Shown here piece after piece: positions 1 to 8,096 of a stretch of 64,000 bases of DNA. The notes below the pieces were generated by a model that saw nothing but the letters and a program-made list of their open reading frames with translations, ran no database searches and had not been told where the DNA came from. Position 1 is the stretch's first letter. Every line of letters begins with the position of its first letter. Both the position numbers and the translations under genes were made by a program. This DNA comes from UBA7672 sp965229115 (lineage in GTDB: Bacteria; Pseudomonadota; Alphaproteobacteria; Caulobacterales; Hyphomonadaceae), in NCBI GenBank assembly GCA_965229115.1, contig CBDDIR010000003.1:3596001-3660000 (forward strand). The letters run 5' to 3'.

Positions 1-1332
1 CTCCAACGGTGTCTCGCGGTAGAATTGATAGACCCAGATGGGGGCCTTGTTCTGATCCGCCTTGCGGCCGGCGAGGATGGTGGAGTCGAGGAAGTAACCG
101 CGATCCGTAGAGGTCATGTAGAGGATCTCGTCGCGCTTCGCGTTCGGATAGAGGCGGCGGTACATCGCGATGGTTTCGGCGGACTCGCCCGTGGGCACGA
201 GCTGGCTGACGCGTTTGACCAGATCATCCTCTGTGAGGTTCACGATGGCCGGGTCGCCGCCCATGAAGACGGAGGCTTCGGTGCGGTTGGAGCCGACGAT
301 CATGGGCACGTTGGCGGAGATGGCGGGCGCGCCGGGATCGAAGGGATGGCTTGGGAAGCTCGGCGAGCCGATGACGGGGCGAAACTGGCCCGTGGACGCC
401 GTTGCGCCGGGGACGGCGGCGAGCATCTGATCCATTGAGAGCGATTGCAGTTTCTCGATCTCGTTCTTGCCGACGTTTACCGCTTTCAGGAACAGCTCGG
501 TGCGCTTCATCGCGGTTTCGGGCGTGTCGAGGCGGAGTTGCGAGCCGGACTGGACCACGCAGCGATGGAACAGGCCCTGCGCGGGCGGCATCGCCATCAT
601 GCTCGACGTTTTGCGGGCGCCGCCGCTTTCGCCATAGATCATCACGCGCGAGGCATCGCCGCCGAAGGCTGCGATATTGTCCTTCACCCACTGCAATGCG
701 AGGACGCAATCGAGCATGCCGACGCTGGCCGCATCCTTCCACTCACCGCCGCCGAGATCACCGAGATAGAGATAGCCGAAGACGTTGAGGCGGTGGTTGA
801 TGGTAACGATCACCACATCCTGCTTCTGCGCCATGCGTACGCCGTCATACCAGGCGGAGGAGCCTGAGCCGGACGAGAAGCCGCCGCCGTGCAGCCAGAC
901 GAGGACCGGGCGCTTGGCGGTGTCGGTTGCGGGCGTCCAGACGTTGAGGACGAGGCAGTCTTCCGATTGGGCGCCGGTGGGGTTGTTATTGATCAGCGGC
1001 GGGGGAAGCTTCGGATCGCGCGGCGGCAGCGGCGGCGCGTTGGAGGGACGGCCCTGCGGCGTGGGCGGACCGTAGGCGATGGTTTCCTTGACGCCGGTCC
1101 ACGGCGCAGGCGGGCGCGGCGCGCGGAAGCGGCCCTGCCCGGCGGTCGAGGCGCCATAGGGGATGCCTTTGAAAACCTTCACGCCGCCCTCGGTGAGGCC
1201 CTGCACTTTTCCGGCGTTGGTGGTGACGATGGGCTGGCCGCTGGGGCTGGTTTCGGCGAGCGGCGTGGCGCAGGCGGCGAGGCCGCCGGCAAGGCCCGTA
1301 AGCATGAGTGTGCGACGGTTCAGGCTGGTCAT
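1..1332 (-). CDS. Type-B carboxylesterase, secreted/lipoprotein (3' end outside window)
   Basis: Carboxylesterase of the alpha/beta-hydrolase type-B family, expected to hydrolyse carboxylic esters outside the cytoplasm. The 444 residues present cover most of a family that usually runs about 500-550. Residues 1-21 form an export signal with a twin Arg (NRRTL) and a lipobox-like GGLAAC, so it may be a Tat lipoprotein. The oxyanion-hole motif HGGGF lies near 148-152. The nucleophile elbow GESGG puts the catalytic Ser near 236. The EDCLVLNV motif near 124-131 is also typical. The ATG at 1332 follows a GAGA-type ribosome binding site. The frame is open to base 1, so the C-terminus with the catalytic His is missing here. 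The substrate cannot be predicted. A second family member lies at 18171-19604. Confidence 0.9.
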   Translation of the reverse strand, partial: MTSLNRRTLMLTGLAGGLAACATPLAETSPSGQPIVTTNAGKVQGLTEGGVKVFKGIPYGASTAGQGRFRAPRPPAPWTGVKETIAYGPPTPQGRPSNAPPLPPRDPKLPPPLINNNPTGAQSEDCLVLNVWTPATDTAKRPVLVWLHGGGFSSGSGSSAWYDGVRMAQKQDVVIVTINHRLNVFGYLYLGDLGGGEWKDAASVGMLDCVLALQWVKDNIAAFGGDASRVMIYGESGGARKTSSMMAMPPAQGLFHRCVVQSGSQLRLDTPETAMKRTELFLKAVNVGKNEIEKLQSLSMDQMLAAVPGATASTGQFRPVIGSPSFPSHPFDPGAPAISANVPMIVGSNRTEASVFMGGDPAIVNLTEDDLVKRVSQLVPTGESAETIAMYRRLYPNAKRDEILYMTSTDRGYFLDSTILAGRKADQNKAPIWVYQFYRETPLE

Positions 1333-1420
1333 CTTGTCTCTCCCGGTATGGCCTTTTTTTTTGGGAGGGTGACGTGGTGGCGACGCGGCGTCAAATGACG
1401 GCGCCAAGTCCTGATACAAA

Positions 1421-1468
1421 CCGGTGTGATGGGGGGTGTGATGGCCGGTGCGATAGCGAGTGTGATGG
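1421..1468. repeat. Four tandem copies of a 12-bp unit
   Basis: Four imperfect 12-base units with the core GTGTGATGG follow one another at 1421, 1433, 1445 and 1457. They lie in the 298-base gap between the esterase start at 1332 and the next gene at 1631. They sit upstream of the esterase promoter side, but no function is evident. The rest of the gap shows no other clear feature. Confidence 0.6.
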
Positions 1469-1630
1469 CGAAACAATCTCGCGGGAAAAGGTCGCACTGC
1501 GCTTGCTGCGAGTTTGAGGTTTCGGGCGGACGAGGAAGGGGCTAAGCCTTGGCCAACGCCGGGCCCCCGCAGCCCGGCCGGATCGGGACCGCATACAGAC
1601 AATAATTACGGACCCGCGTGGGGTGGCGAG

Positions 1631-2689
1631 ATGTTGGTACGCATTCTTCAGTTCGTGATCGGCGCTATGCTGGCCGGAGGCGGCGGGTATCTCGCCTGGA
1701 CGCACCGCACGGCGGGCATGAACGTGTTTCCGCCGGAAGCGGGAATGCCGTGGCTGGTGATCGCCGGCGTGCTGGGCCTTTGCGCGGGCGTGGTGTTTCT
1801 GGTGAGCGCGGTGCATCCGCGGCCGAACACGCGCGCACTCGCGGAGGCGAGAGCCAAGCGGCGCGACGAGACGCTGGGCGCGGCGGAGGCTTACTATTCA
1901 TCGAAGGAAGCGCGTCGCGATCGGGCTGCGGATAGCGACTGGCGGTCTGGCGATATTGCGCCGCCGGCAGCGCCCGTGCCGCCGCCTGCGCCTGAGCCGG
2001 TGAAGATGGTGGAGCCGGTGCGGGTTGCTACGCCAGTTGCGCCAGTTCCTGCGCCGGAGAAGGTGGTAGAGAAGGCGCCGGAAAAACCGCCAGAGAAGCC
2101 CAAGGTGGTTGAGGCGGTGGTTGCGCCCGTGGCTCCAGTGGCGGCGCCTGCTCCCGTCACGCCGGTTGTGGCGCCGAGCCCTGCTCCTGCTCCTGTCGCG
2201 GCCCCTGCTCCTGCGCCCGTGCAGACATTGACGCCGGCACCGGCTGCGAAGCCGGTGGCCACGTCTGCGCCGCCAGAGCCCATGATGCCGCCGCTGTTCC
2301 CGTCGACTGCGACACTGGCGCCGATACCGGCTGCGAGCGAGCCACCGCCTGCTGCACCGCTTGAGAAGCCTGCCGAGAAACCAGTGGGGGTGGAAAAGCC
2401 AGCTGCAGCTACGACCGCGCCTGCCAACGCGTTCGGCGCAATCCGGACCGCGATTGCGGCGGGCAAGCTGGACGAAGCCGAGAAGCTGCTGAATGCCGGG
2501 CGCGAGACGGCGCAGGGGCTTGAGCTGGCGGAGCTGACCGGGCTGGCGGGCGACCACGCTGCTGCGGCGGGACGCCTGAGCAATGCGAAGTGGCTGTGGC
2601 GACTGTCGCTCAAGCGCTTTGGCGAGTTGAGCGCTATGGATACGCCGGCAGCGCAGGCCGTGGCCGAGAGCCTGCGGGTGGCGGGCTAG
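1631..2689 (+). CDS. Unknown membrane protein with Pro/Ala-rich linker and C-terminal helical domain
   Basis: No family is recognised. The 352-residue protein has two hydrophobic segments near residues 4-22 and 36-58. A basic/acidic stretch follows, then about 170 residues of low complexity rich in Pro, Ala, Val and Lys/Glu (many APAP and PVAP steps). The last ~85 residues, after ANAFGAIRTAI, look alpha-helical and TPR-like (AGKLDEAEKLLNAG). This fits a membrane-anchored protein whose folded tail is held away from the membrane by a flexible linker. The frame is open from 1514, but the ATG at 1631 was chosen because the hydrophobic segment starts there and a GGGGTGG stretch lies just upstream. 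It is convergent with the tad genes and shares their bidirectional hairpin. Confidence 0.6.
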   Translation: MLVRILQFVIGAMLAGGGGYLAWTHRTAGMNVFPPEAGMPWLVIAGVLGLCAGVVFLVSAVHPRPNTRALAEARAKRRDETLGAAEAYYSSKEARRDRAADSDWRSGDIAPPAAPVPPPAPEPVKMVEPVRVATPVAPVPAPEKVVEKAPEKPPEKPKVVEAVVAPVAPVAAPAPVTPVVAPSPAPAPVAAPAPAPVQTLTPAPAAKPVATSAPPEPMMPPLFPSTATLAPIPAASEPPPAAPLEKPAEKPVGVEKPAAATTAPANAFGAIRTAIAAGKLDEAEKLLNAGRETAQGLELAELTGLAGDHAAAAGRLSNAKWLWRLSLKRFGELSAMDTPAAQAVAESLRVAG

Positions 2690-2708
2690 GTTTCAGGACA
2701 AGCTGCGG

Positions 2709-2744
2709 AAAAAAAACGGGCCGGACTGTTTCCAGTCCGGCCCG
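2709..2744 (-). terminator. Rho-independent terminator of the tad genes
   Basis: A perfect 11-bp GC-rich stem (GGGCCGGACTG at 2718-2728 with its complement at 2733-2743) has a TTTC loop. On the minus strand it is followed directly by eight U residues (2709-2716). It lies 40 bases after the stop of the TadG-like gene. On the plus strand the hairpin has no U tract. Confidence 0.9.
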
Positions 2745-2783
2745 GTCTGATCACGCACAACCGATTGGTTGGCAGCGTGGATA

Positions 2784-5201
2784 TTAGCGCGAGATACGCA
2801 GGCGGTTGATCGAGACCGCGATGTCCTTGAACGCCTGTTCGAGTTCCGTGGTGTCGTTCGCGAGGAAGGCGTATTGCGGGCCCGTGGCGCAGGCCAGCAG
2901 GAAGTCGTCGCTGTACTGCGCGGTGTTGATCTCGAGACCCACCGTATAGATGATGATGTTCTGCGCTTTCATGGCGTCGCAGATCTTGCGGGCCTGACGG
3001 AAAGAGGCGCTCGGGCCGGGCACGTCGCTCGGCATGTGCGGGGTGCAATCGCTCGAGCTGTAGAGACCGTCGCAGGTTTGCGTGTTGAACTCACCGTCGG
3101 TCATCAGGATGGCGATCTTGGCGAGTTCGCGCGTGCCGTAGTCGAGCGGCTTGTTTTCGGCTTCGGCGTTCCAGACGCTCGCGAAGTTCGGCGAGAGCAT
3201 GTACCAGGCCCAGCCGATGCCGAGCTGGCCAGCCGTGTTGCCGCCGGTCGACAGGGCGTTGATGTGCGCGTTGAGGCGCGTCTTGTTGGACGTCATCGGC
3301 GTGACGTAGTTGGTGCGCGTGCACGTGCCGTTCGACGTGTAGTTGATGCCGAGCGGCGCGGTGGCGGGGGCGACGTCGGTGTAGCGGTCGTTGCCGTAGC
3401 GCTCGACGATGCAGGGGCTGGCCGGCCAGACGCGGGTGGTTCCCGAGAGCGTGTAGCCGAGCTTTGCGCAGCCATAGTTGAGGCATTGCATCGTGCCGCC
3501 GGAGGTCCAGTCAGCCGCCTGGTTGGAGATGCTGGGGCCGGTGTCGGTGAGCGTGAGAACCGAGCCGTTCTTGTCGTTGATCTTCCACAGGACTTTCGAC
3601 GGCGAGGAGGAGGCGTTGTTGAGGCCGGTCGGGCCGACAATGCCAGCCAGTTCGACGGACTCGCCGACGTTCATGCCGTTGTCGTTGACGGTGATGCGCG
3701 TGTTGCACGTGGAGAGCGCGCACTTCGCAGTGTAACCCGTCGTGGACGTGGTCCAGTCCTTGTAGTTCTTGCCGTTGCCCGGCAGGTAGAAGACCGTACC
3801 GCTCGGGTTTTCGATGTCCCAGTGCGTGTTCACCGCATTGAGCGCCGACGTTCCCGAGTTGGCTTCCGTGATGCCCCACAGCGCGACATAGTCGCTGGTC
3901 GAGAAGCCGTGGTTGGCTGTCGTGGTGACGCGATAGCGGCAGTTGGACACGAGGCACTCGGACGCCGTGCCGTTCGTGCTGGCCGAACCGGTAAAGCTCG
4001 GGCCGTTGGAGTCCGCGAGAATGAACGAGTAGGAGCTCGGGATCGGCGTGACGACCCAGGTTGTGGTCGCGGAGTTGTTGATGCCGCTGAAGCCGCCGGT
4101 GACTCCGGTGATGTTGACCAGGCTGCCATCCGTATCGCCGAGGTCGGACGAGGTCGTGACGACGACGTTGCAATCCTTGTCGTAGCAGCGTTGGACCGTG
4201 GCGCTAGACGTGCCGCTGGCAGGAGCCGAGATCCAGCTGCCGTTCGAGCGATCCTTCAGCTGGAAGGTCTTGTTGCCGAGATAGCTGATCTGGAAGATCG
4301 TGTTGTTCTGCGACGAATAGTTGCCGCTTGTGCCCGTGAGGCGCACGTACTGGCCATCGCTGTAGCCGTGGTTGCTGCTGGTCGTAACGCGAATGCGGCC
4401 GCTGTCCACCGACAGCGTGGCGCCCGTTTGCGCAGCGCCCCAGCGCCAGTCGACGCTGCTGATCGACTTGCCGCCGGCGGTGGTGCGCCAGCCGGCCTGG
4501 GAGATCGTCTTGTTCGTGTTGCTGGCCGCGCGCCAGGAGGCGCCGGAGATTGGCTTTGTTCCAACCAGCGGGCCGCGCAGCTGGTCAAGCGCTGCGGCGG
4601 GCACGAAGCCTTTCGGGCTGGACGCGAGATCGAGGTTGATCGCCTGCGACCAAGGAACGATCGCCACCTTCGAGAAGAACGGCGCCTGCACATCGTTCAC
4701 GACTTCGGAAACGAGGATCTTGGCCGCGTTCTTCAGGCCGTTCATGCGCGACGTGCTCATCGAGCCGGTGATGTCGAGCGCCAGCGCGATTTCGAGGTTG
4801 CTGCCGCCGCGCTTCACTTCGCTTTCGGCGTTGATGGTGACGGTGGGCTGGCCCACGATCGGCATGAAGTAGGTGTTGATCTTGACCGAACCCTTGAGGA
4901 CGATCGTGTCGTCGACCGACGACATGTTGAGAACGATCGGGCCGGTGTGTTCGGTGCGGAAGTTCTTCTCGACGAACTTGGCGGCGACGGCGTTAAGGTC
5001 GGTGCCCTGGTTCTGGAGCGTCGAGCCGACAGCCAGCGCGGCGGCGTCGAGCGCGGATGCGAGTTCAAAGCGCGCGAGGAATGCGCGGCCGCCGTCGATG
5101 GCGAGACCCGTGCAGATCGTCAGCGGAACCGCCATGAGAGCGAACTGCATGGCGAAGGCGCCACGCTTGTTGCTGATCAGCTTGCCAATAGACCGGAACA
5201 T
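2784..5201 (-). CDS. TadG-like pilus assembly protein with vWA domain interrupted by tandem repeats
   Basis: TadG-family protein of the Flp/Tad pilus system. Residues 1-40 form a TadE/TadG-type N-terminus: RGAFAMQFAL then a hydrophobic helix, with the mature protein outside the inner membrane. The von Willebrand A domain begins near 135 with the metal-binding motif DITGSMS at 143-149. A later MIDAS aspartate is in LMTDGEFN near 699-706. Between these the domain is split by a long insertion of about four ~70-residue repeats (roughly 240-590). Each has a beta-rich pattern resembling RVTTTANHGFS-D-V-L-GI---NSGTSALN, and several are preceded by a CxxxxC pair. At 805 residues it is much longer than a usual TadG (about 400-600). 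It is the last of three tad genes on the minus strand, with a 48-base gap to the preceding gene. Confidence 0.85.
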   Translation of the reverse strand: MFRSIGKLISNKRGAFAMQFALMAVPLTICTGLAIDGGRAFLARFELASALDAAALAVGSTLQNQGTDLNAVAAKFVEKNFRTEHTGPIVLNMSSVDDTIVLKGSVKINTYFMPIVGQPTVTINAESEVKRGGSNLEIALALDITGSMSTSRMNGLKNAAKILVSEVVNDVQAPFFSKVAIVPWSQAINLDLASSPKGFVPAAALDQLRGPLVGTKPISGASWRAASNTNKTISQAGWRTTAGGKSISSVDWRWGAAQTGATLSVDSGRIRVTTSSNHGYSDGQYVRLTGTSGNYSSQNNTIFQISYLGNKTFQLKDRSNGSWISAPASGTSSATVQRCYDKDCNVVVTTSSDLGDTDGSLVNITGVTGGFSGINNSATTTWVVTPIPSSYSFILADSNGPSFTGSASTNGTASECLVSNCRYRVTTTANHGFSTSDYVALWGITEANSGTSALNAVNTHWDIENPSGTVFYLPGNGKNYKDWTTSTTGYTAKCALSTCNTRITVNDNGMNVGESVELAGIVGPTGLNNASSSPSKVLWKINDKNGSVLTLTDTGPSISNQAADWTSGGTMQCLNYGCAKLGYTLSGTTRVWPASPCIVERYGNDRYTDVAPATAPLGINYTSNGTCTRTNYVTPMTSNKTRLNAHINALSTGGNTAGQLGIGWAWYMLSPNFASVWNAEAENKPLDYGTRELAKIAILMTDGEFNTQTCDGLYSSSDCTPHMPSDVPGPSASFRQARKICDAMKAQNIIIYTVGLEINTAQYSDDFLLACATGPQYAFLANDTTELEQAFKDIAVSINRLRISR

Positions 5202-5249
5202 AACGTTCTCGCTTTCCCTAGGCGCGCCTTGGCGCGCCCCCTACCCCAA

Positions 5250-5822
5250 TCAGGCCCCGTCGAAATATTTGACCGATCCGCCATCGTCGGTCTTGCCATC
5301 AAGCGCCACGAGACGTTCGACGCGCGGACGGGCGTAAGCCGACCGTTCGACGTTCATCGTGCTGCCGCCGAACAGATCGGTGAGGACGGATTTATACGAA
5401 TAGCGGACGCCGACGCGGATCACCGACTCGTTGGTGAGGCCCATGCCGTCGGACTCGGAAAGATTGAACGAGACCGCCGTGCCGGCTACGCGGCGCCACA
5501 GGATCTTCGGCGTGGCGGTCGAACCGGTGAAGCCGATCGAGGAGACGTCGAGATCAATCTGCGAGCTCATGTCGACTGGCTTCATCATGAAGACCGAAGC
5601 CTTGCGCATTTCGGTGAGCGAGCCGGTCGACAGCGCGGGATCGCGCGAGACGAGGTCTGCGATCTGGTGAACGTAGCGCGTCGCCTCTTCCGCGGCGCGG
5701 AAGCGGAACGACATCTCGAACACGCCCATGACCATGAAGATCAGCGCAGGCGCGATGAGTGCGAATTCGGTGGCGGCGATGCCGCGAACATCAGTGAGGA
5801 AACGAGGGAAACGGATGCGCAT
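5250..5822 (-). CDS. TadE-like pseudopilin
   Basis: Minor pilin of the TadE family, part of the Flp/Tad secretion and pilus system. The N-terminus carries the family pattern, a short basic leader then RGIAATEFALIAPALIFMVMGVFEMSF, with the conserved Glu needed for pseudopilin processing. About 190 residues matches TadE. The ATG at 5822 is preferred. An in-frame GTG at 5837 would overlap the upstream gene by 10 bases, so translational coupling is likely either way. It lies between the other TadE-like gene and the TadG-like gene in the same orientation. Confidence 0.85.
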   Translation of the reverse strand: MRIRFPRFLTDVRGIAATEFALIAPALIFMVMGVFEMSFRFRAAEEATRYVHQIADLVSRDPALSTGSLTEMRKASVFMMKPVDMSSQIDLDVSSIGFTGSTATPKILWRRVAGTAVSFNLSESDGMGLTNESVIRVGVRYSYKSVLTDLFGGSTMNVERSAYARPRVERLVALDGKTDDGGSVKYFDGA

Positions 5823-5827
5823 GGGCG

Positions 5828-6343
5828 TCAGGTCCACGGCTCGTTGCGAACGATGCAGAACGCGTTGGCGATCGCCGGCTGGTCAGGCCCCATCTGGAAC
5901 AGCTTGTCCATGAAGGGCGTGACGAACGAGTGGCGGATGGTGGCGCGCACGACCGAATACTGGTTGGCGCCGCCAGGCTGGAACACGAAGTTGGTCGGGA
6001 AGCCGTTCGCGTCATAAGTGACAGGCGGATATTCGACCTTGTTGAGTTCGTCGTAGGCGCGGACATCCCACGAGATGTCGTTGCAGTTCATCAGCGGGCC
6101 TGCGCTTTCGGCGCACATCTCGTCGAACTTGGCGCGCATGTTGTTCTTGTCGGCCTGGACCTCGCCGGTCTGCAGGTTGCGCGTAGCTTCATAGACGATG
6201 TGATTGAGAGCGTAGGTCTTGTACTGATAGAGCACGAACTCCACCAAGCCCATGATGAGCATGAAGAAGACCGGCGCGAGCAGCGCAAACTCGATCATCA
6301 CATTGCCGCCCTCCTCTCGGGAGAGGCGATTTGCCGACCGCAT
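5828..6343 (-). CDS. TadE-like pseudopilin, first gene of the tad block
   Basis: TadE-family minor pseudopilin of 171 residues. The leader MRSANRLSREEGGNVMIEFALLAPVF shows the short basic N-terminus, a processing Glu (MIEF) and a hydrophobic helix. The mature part holds four Cys that may pair in the periplasm. It is the promoter-proximal gene of a three-gene minus-strand unit (this gene, 5250-5822, 2784-5201). The main tad machinery (TadA ATPase, RcpC, CpaC and others) is not in this window, so these pilin-like genes form a separate locus. The upstream gap to 6497 is shared with a divergent gene. Confidence 0.85.
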   Translation of the reverse strand: MRSANRLSREEGGNVMIEFALLAPVFFMLIMGLVEFVLYQYKTYALNHIVYEATRNLQTGEVQADKNNMRAKFDEMCAESAGPLMNCNDISWDVRAYDELNKVEYPPVTYDANGFPTNFVFQPGGANQYSVVRATIRHSFVTPFMDKLFQMGPDQPAIANAFCIVRNEPWT

Positions 6344-6377
6344 GGGATATCCCCGCCTTCTATCGCAACCTACGTTA

Positions 6378-6458
6378 TGAACGATCAGGCTTAATTATCC
6401 GCTCAACGAAACGGTGGTTTTCAGCAGAATTGGCGGCCGGGCATTTAGAGATCGTTCA
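6378..6458. promoter_or_regulatory. Divergent tad/cinA-like promoter region with a 9-bp dyad
   Basis: The 153-base gap separates divergent genes starting at 6343 and 6497. TGAACGATC (6378-6386) recurs inverted as GATCGTTCA (6450-6458), a perfect 9-bp dyad with wide spacing. A smaller dyad GAGATC/GATCTC lies at 6448-6453 and 6470-6475. These could be operator half-sites, but no regulator is known. Confidence 0.35.
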
Positions 6459-6496
6459 TCGCTGGACGTGATCTCAACCCGGCGTTAACTGAGCGG

Positions 6497-7273
6497 ATGG
6501 CCGACACCGTAACTGCTGCAGTAATTCTGATCGGGGACGAGATCCTCTCCGGGCGGACACAGGATTCCAACCTCAAGACGATCGCGGAGTTTCTTAACCC
6601 GCTGGGCGTCGAGGTGCGGGAAGCACGGGTGATCCCTGATGTGCACGCGACCATCGTGAACACCGTGCAGGTTCTGAGCGCGCGGCATGACTATGTTTTC
6701 ACGACCGGCGGGATCGGGCCGACGCATGACGACATTACCGCGGACGCGGTGGCGGCGGCGTTTGACCGCACCATCGATGTGCGGGCGGATGCCGTGGCTA
6801 TCCTCAAGCCCTGGTACGAGGCGCGTGGGCAGGAAATGAATGAGGGTCGGCTGCGCATGGCGCGCATCCCTCAGGGGGCGGAGCTGATCCACAATCCGGT
6901 GTCGGCGGCGCCGGGCTTCATGCTGAAGAACGTGTTCGTCATGGCGGGCATACCGTCGGTAACGCGCGGGATGCTTCAGGATGTGGGGCATCGCATCAAG
7001 GGCGGGCTGGTGGTGCATGCGCATACGGTGCGTGGGCTAGGCCTGCGCGAAGGCGACATTGCCGGACCGCTGGGCGATCTGGCCAAGGCGCGGCCGGAGG
7101 TGAGCTTTGGCTCGTATCCGTTCATGCGGCTGAATGGAAAGAACACCGAATTCGGCGTGAACCTGGTGGCGCGCAGCCGCGACCCGGATTTGATCGCGAC
7201 CAGCCTTGATGCGCTGGTGGAGATCGTGAAGGCGCAGGGCGTGAAGCCCGAGATTGATCCGAAGAAGGACTGA
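6497..7273 (+). CDS. CinA N-terminal-like molybdopterin-binding domain protein
   Basis: Stand-alone MoCF/CinA-N domain protein of 258 residues. It has the GDEILSGRTQDSN motif (13-25) and the phosphate-binding loop TTGGIGPTHDD (69-79) typical of CinA and MoaB/MogA folds. The C-terminal deamidase domain of full CinA is absent, as in the short CinA-like proteins common in alphaproteobacteria. Those homologues are variously linked to nucleotide pyrophosphatase activity or competence/damage functions, and the actual reaction here is unknown. It is followed after 3 bases by a crotonase gene in the same direction, so the two are probably co-transcribed. Confidence 0.85.
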   Translation: MADTVTAAVILIGDEILSGRTQDSNLKTIAEFLNPLGVEVREARVIPDVHATIVNTVQVLSARHDYVFTTGGIGPTHDDITADAVAAAFDRTIDVRADAVAILKPWYEARGQEMNEGRLRMARIPQGAELIHNPVSAAPGFMLKNVFVMAGIPSVTRGMLQDVGHRIKGGLVVHAHTVRGLGLREGDIAGPLGDLAKARPEVSFGSYPFMRLNGKNTEFGVNLVARSRDPDLIATSLDALVEIVKAQGVKPEIDPKKD

Positions 7274-7276
7274 GCG

Positions 7277-8083
7277 ATGAGCGAGTCTGTAGAAGAGCAA
7301 CTGCTGGTCACGCGCGAGGGCGCGGTGGCTGTGCTGACGTTGAACCGGCCGAAGCAGCTGAACGCGCTGTCGGTGGCGTTGCGGACGCAGATCGTGAAGA
7401 CAGTGCGCGAGATTTCGGCGGCAGATGATGTGCGCGCGATCGTGCTGACGGGATCGGGACGTGCGTTCTCGGCGGGTGTTGATCTGAAGGAGGCGGGACA
7501 GAAGGGGTTCTCGCTGGGCGTGGGCGATAAGACATCGGCCGAGCCGGCGGCGGACATGGATCTGGCGGCGGCGTTTGCGGATTGCCCGTGGCCGGTGATC
7601 GGGGCGATCAACGGCTTTGCGATTACGGGCGGGTTTGAACTCGCGCTGATGTGCGACGTGCTGCTGGCGTCGAGCGAGGCGAAGTTTGCGGATACGCATA
7701 GCCGCGTTGGCCTGATGCCGGTCTGGGGGCTATCGCAGAAGCTGCCGCGCATCATCGGTGCGAGCCGCGCGAAGGAGCTGTCGTTGACGGGAAACTATCT
7801 TGATGCGGAGACGGCTGAGCGCTGGGGGCTGGTGAACCGTGTGGTTGCGCCTGAGGAACTGCTGCCGGCCGCAAAGAAGCTGGCGAGCGAGATGGCCGGT
7901 GTTGAAGGCGGGCTGCTGAAGCGGATGAAGGCGGTGATCGATGATGGCCTAGCCCTGCCCCTGCCCGAAGCGCTGAAGATGGAGATCGCGCGCGGCTCGA
8001 AAAACAATTCGGCGGTGACGCCGGCGGCTGCGGAAGAATCGCGCAAGACGGCGATGGCGCGCGGGCGGGAGCAGGCTCAGTGA
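7277..8083 (+). CDS. Enoyl-CoA hydratase/isomerase family protein (crotonase)
   Basis: Crotonase-superfamily enzyme of 268 residues acting on acyl-CoA thioesters. The two oxyanion-hole segments are GRAFSAGVDL (61-70) and GFAITGGFELA (113-123). Glu121 matches the first catalytic Glu of rat enoyl-CoA hydratase. The position of the second catalytic Glu is occupied by His141 in FADTHSRVGLMP. This variant occurs in a recognised subgroup of annotated enoyl-CoA hydratases, so hydratase activity is plausible but not certain. It sits 3 bases after the CinA-like gene and 13 before the pseudouridine synthase, in what looks like an operon of unrelated functions. Confidence 0.85.
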   Translation: MSESVEEQLLVTREGAVAVLTLNRPKQLNALSVALRTQIVKTVREISAADDVRAIVLTGSGRAFSAGVDLKEAGQKGFSLGVGDKTSAEPAADMDLAAAFADCPWPVIGAINGFAITGGFELALMCDVLLASSEAKFADTHSRVGLMPVWGLSQKLPRIIGASRAKELSLTGNYLDAETAERWGLVNRVVAPEELLPAAKKLASEMAGVEGGLLKRMKAVIDDGLALPLPEALKMEIARGSKNNSAVTPAAAEESRKTAMARGREQAQ

Positions 8084-8096
8084 GCAAGGCGTCAAC

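Noticed and set aside
2769..6017. A 1,082-codon plus-strand open frame antisense to the tad genes
   Set aside because: It is Arg/Asp/Val-rich with no conserved motif and covers three recognisable minus-strand tad genes. It is typical of high-GC antisense frames.
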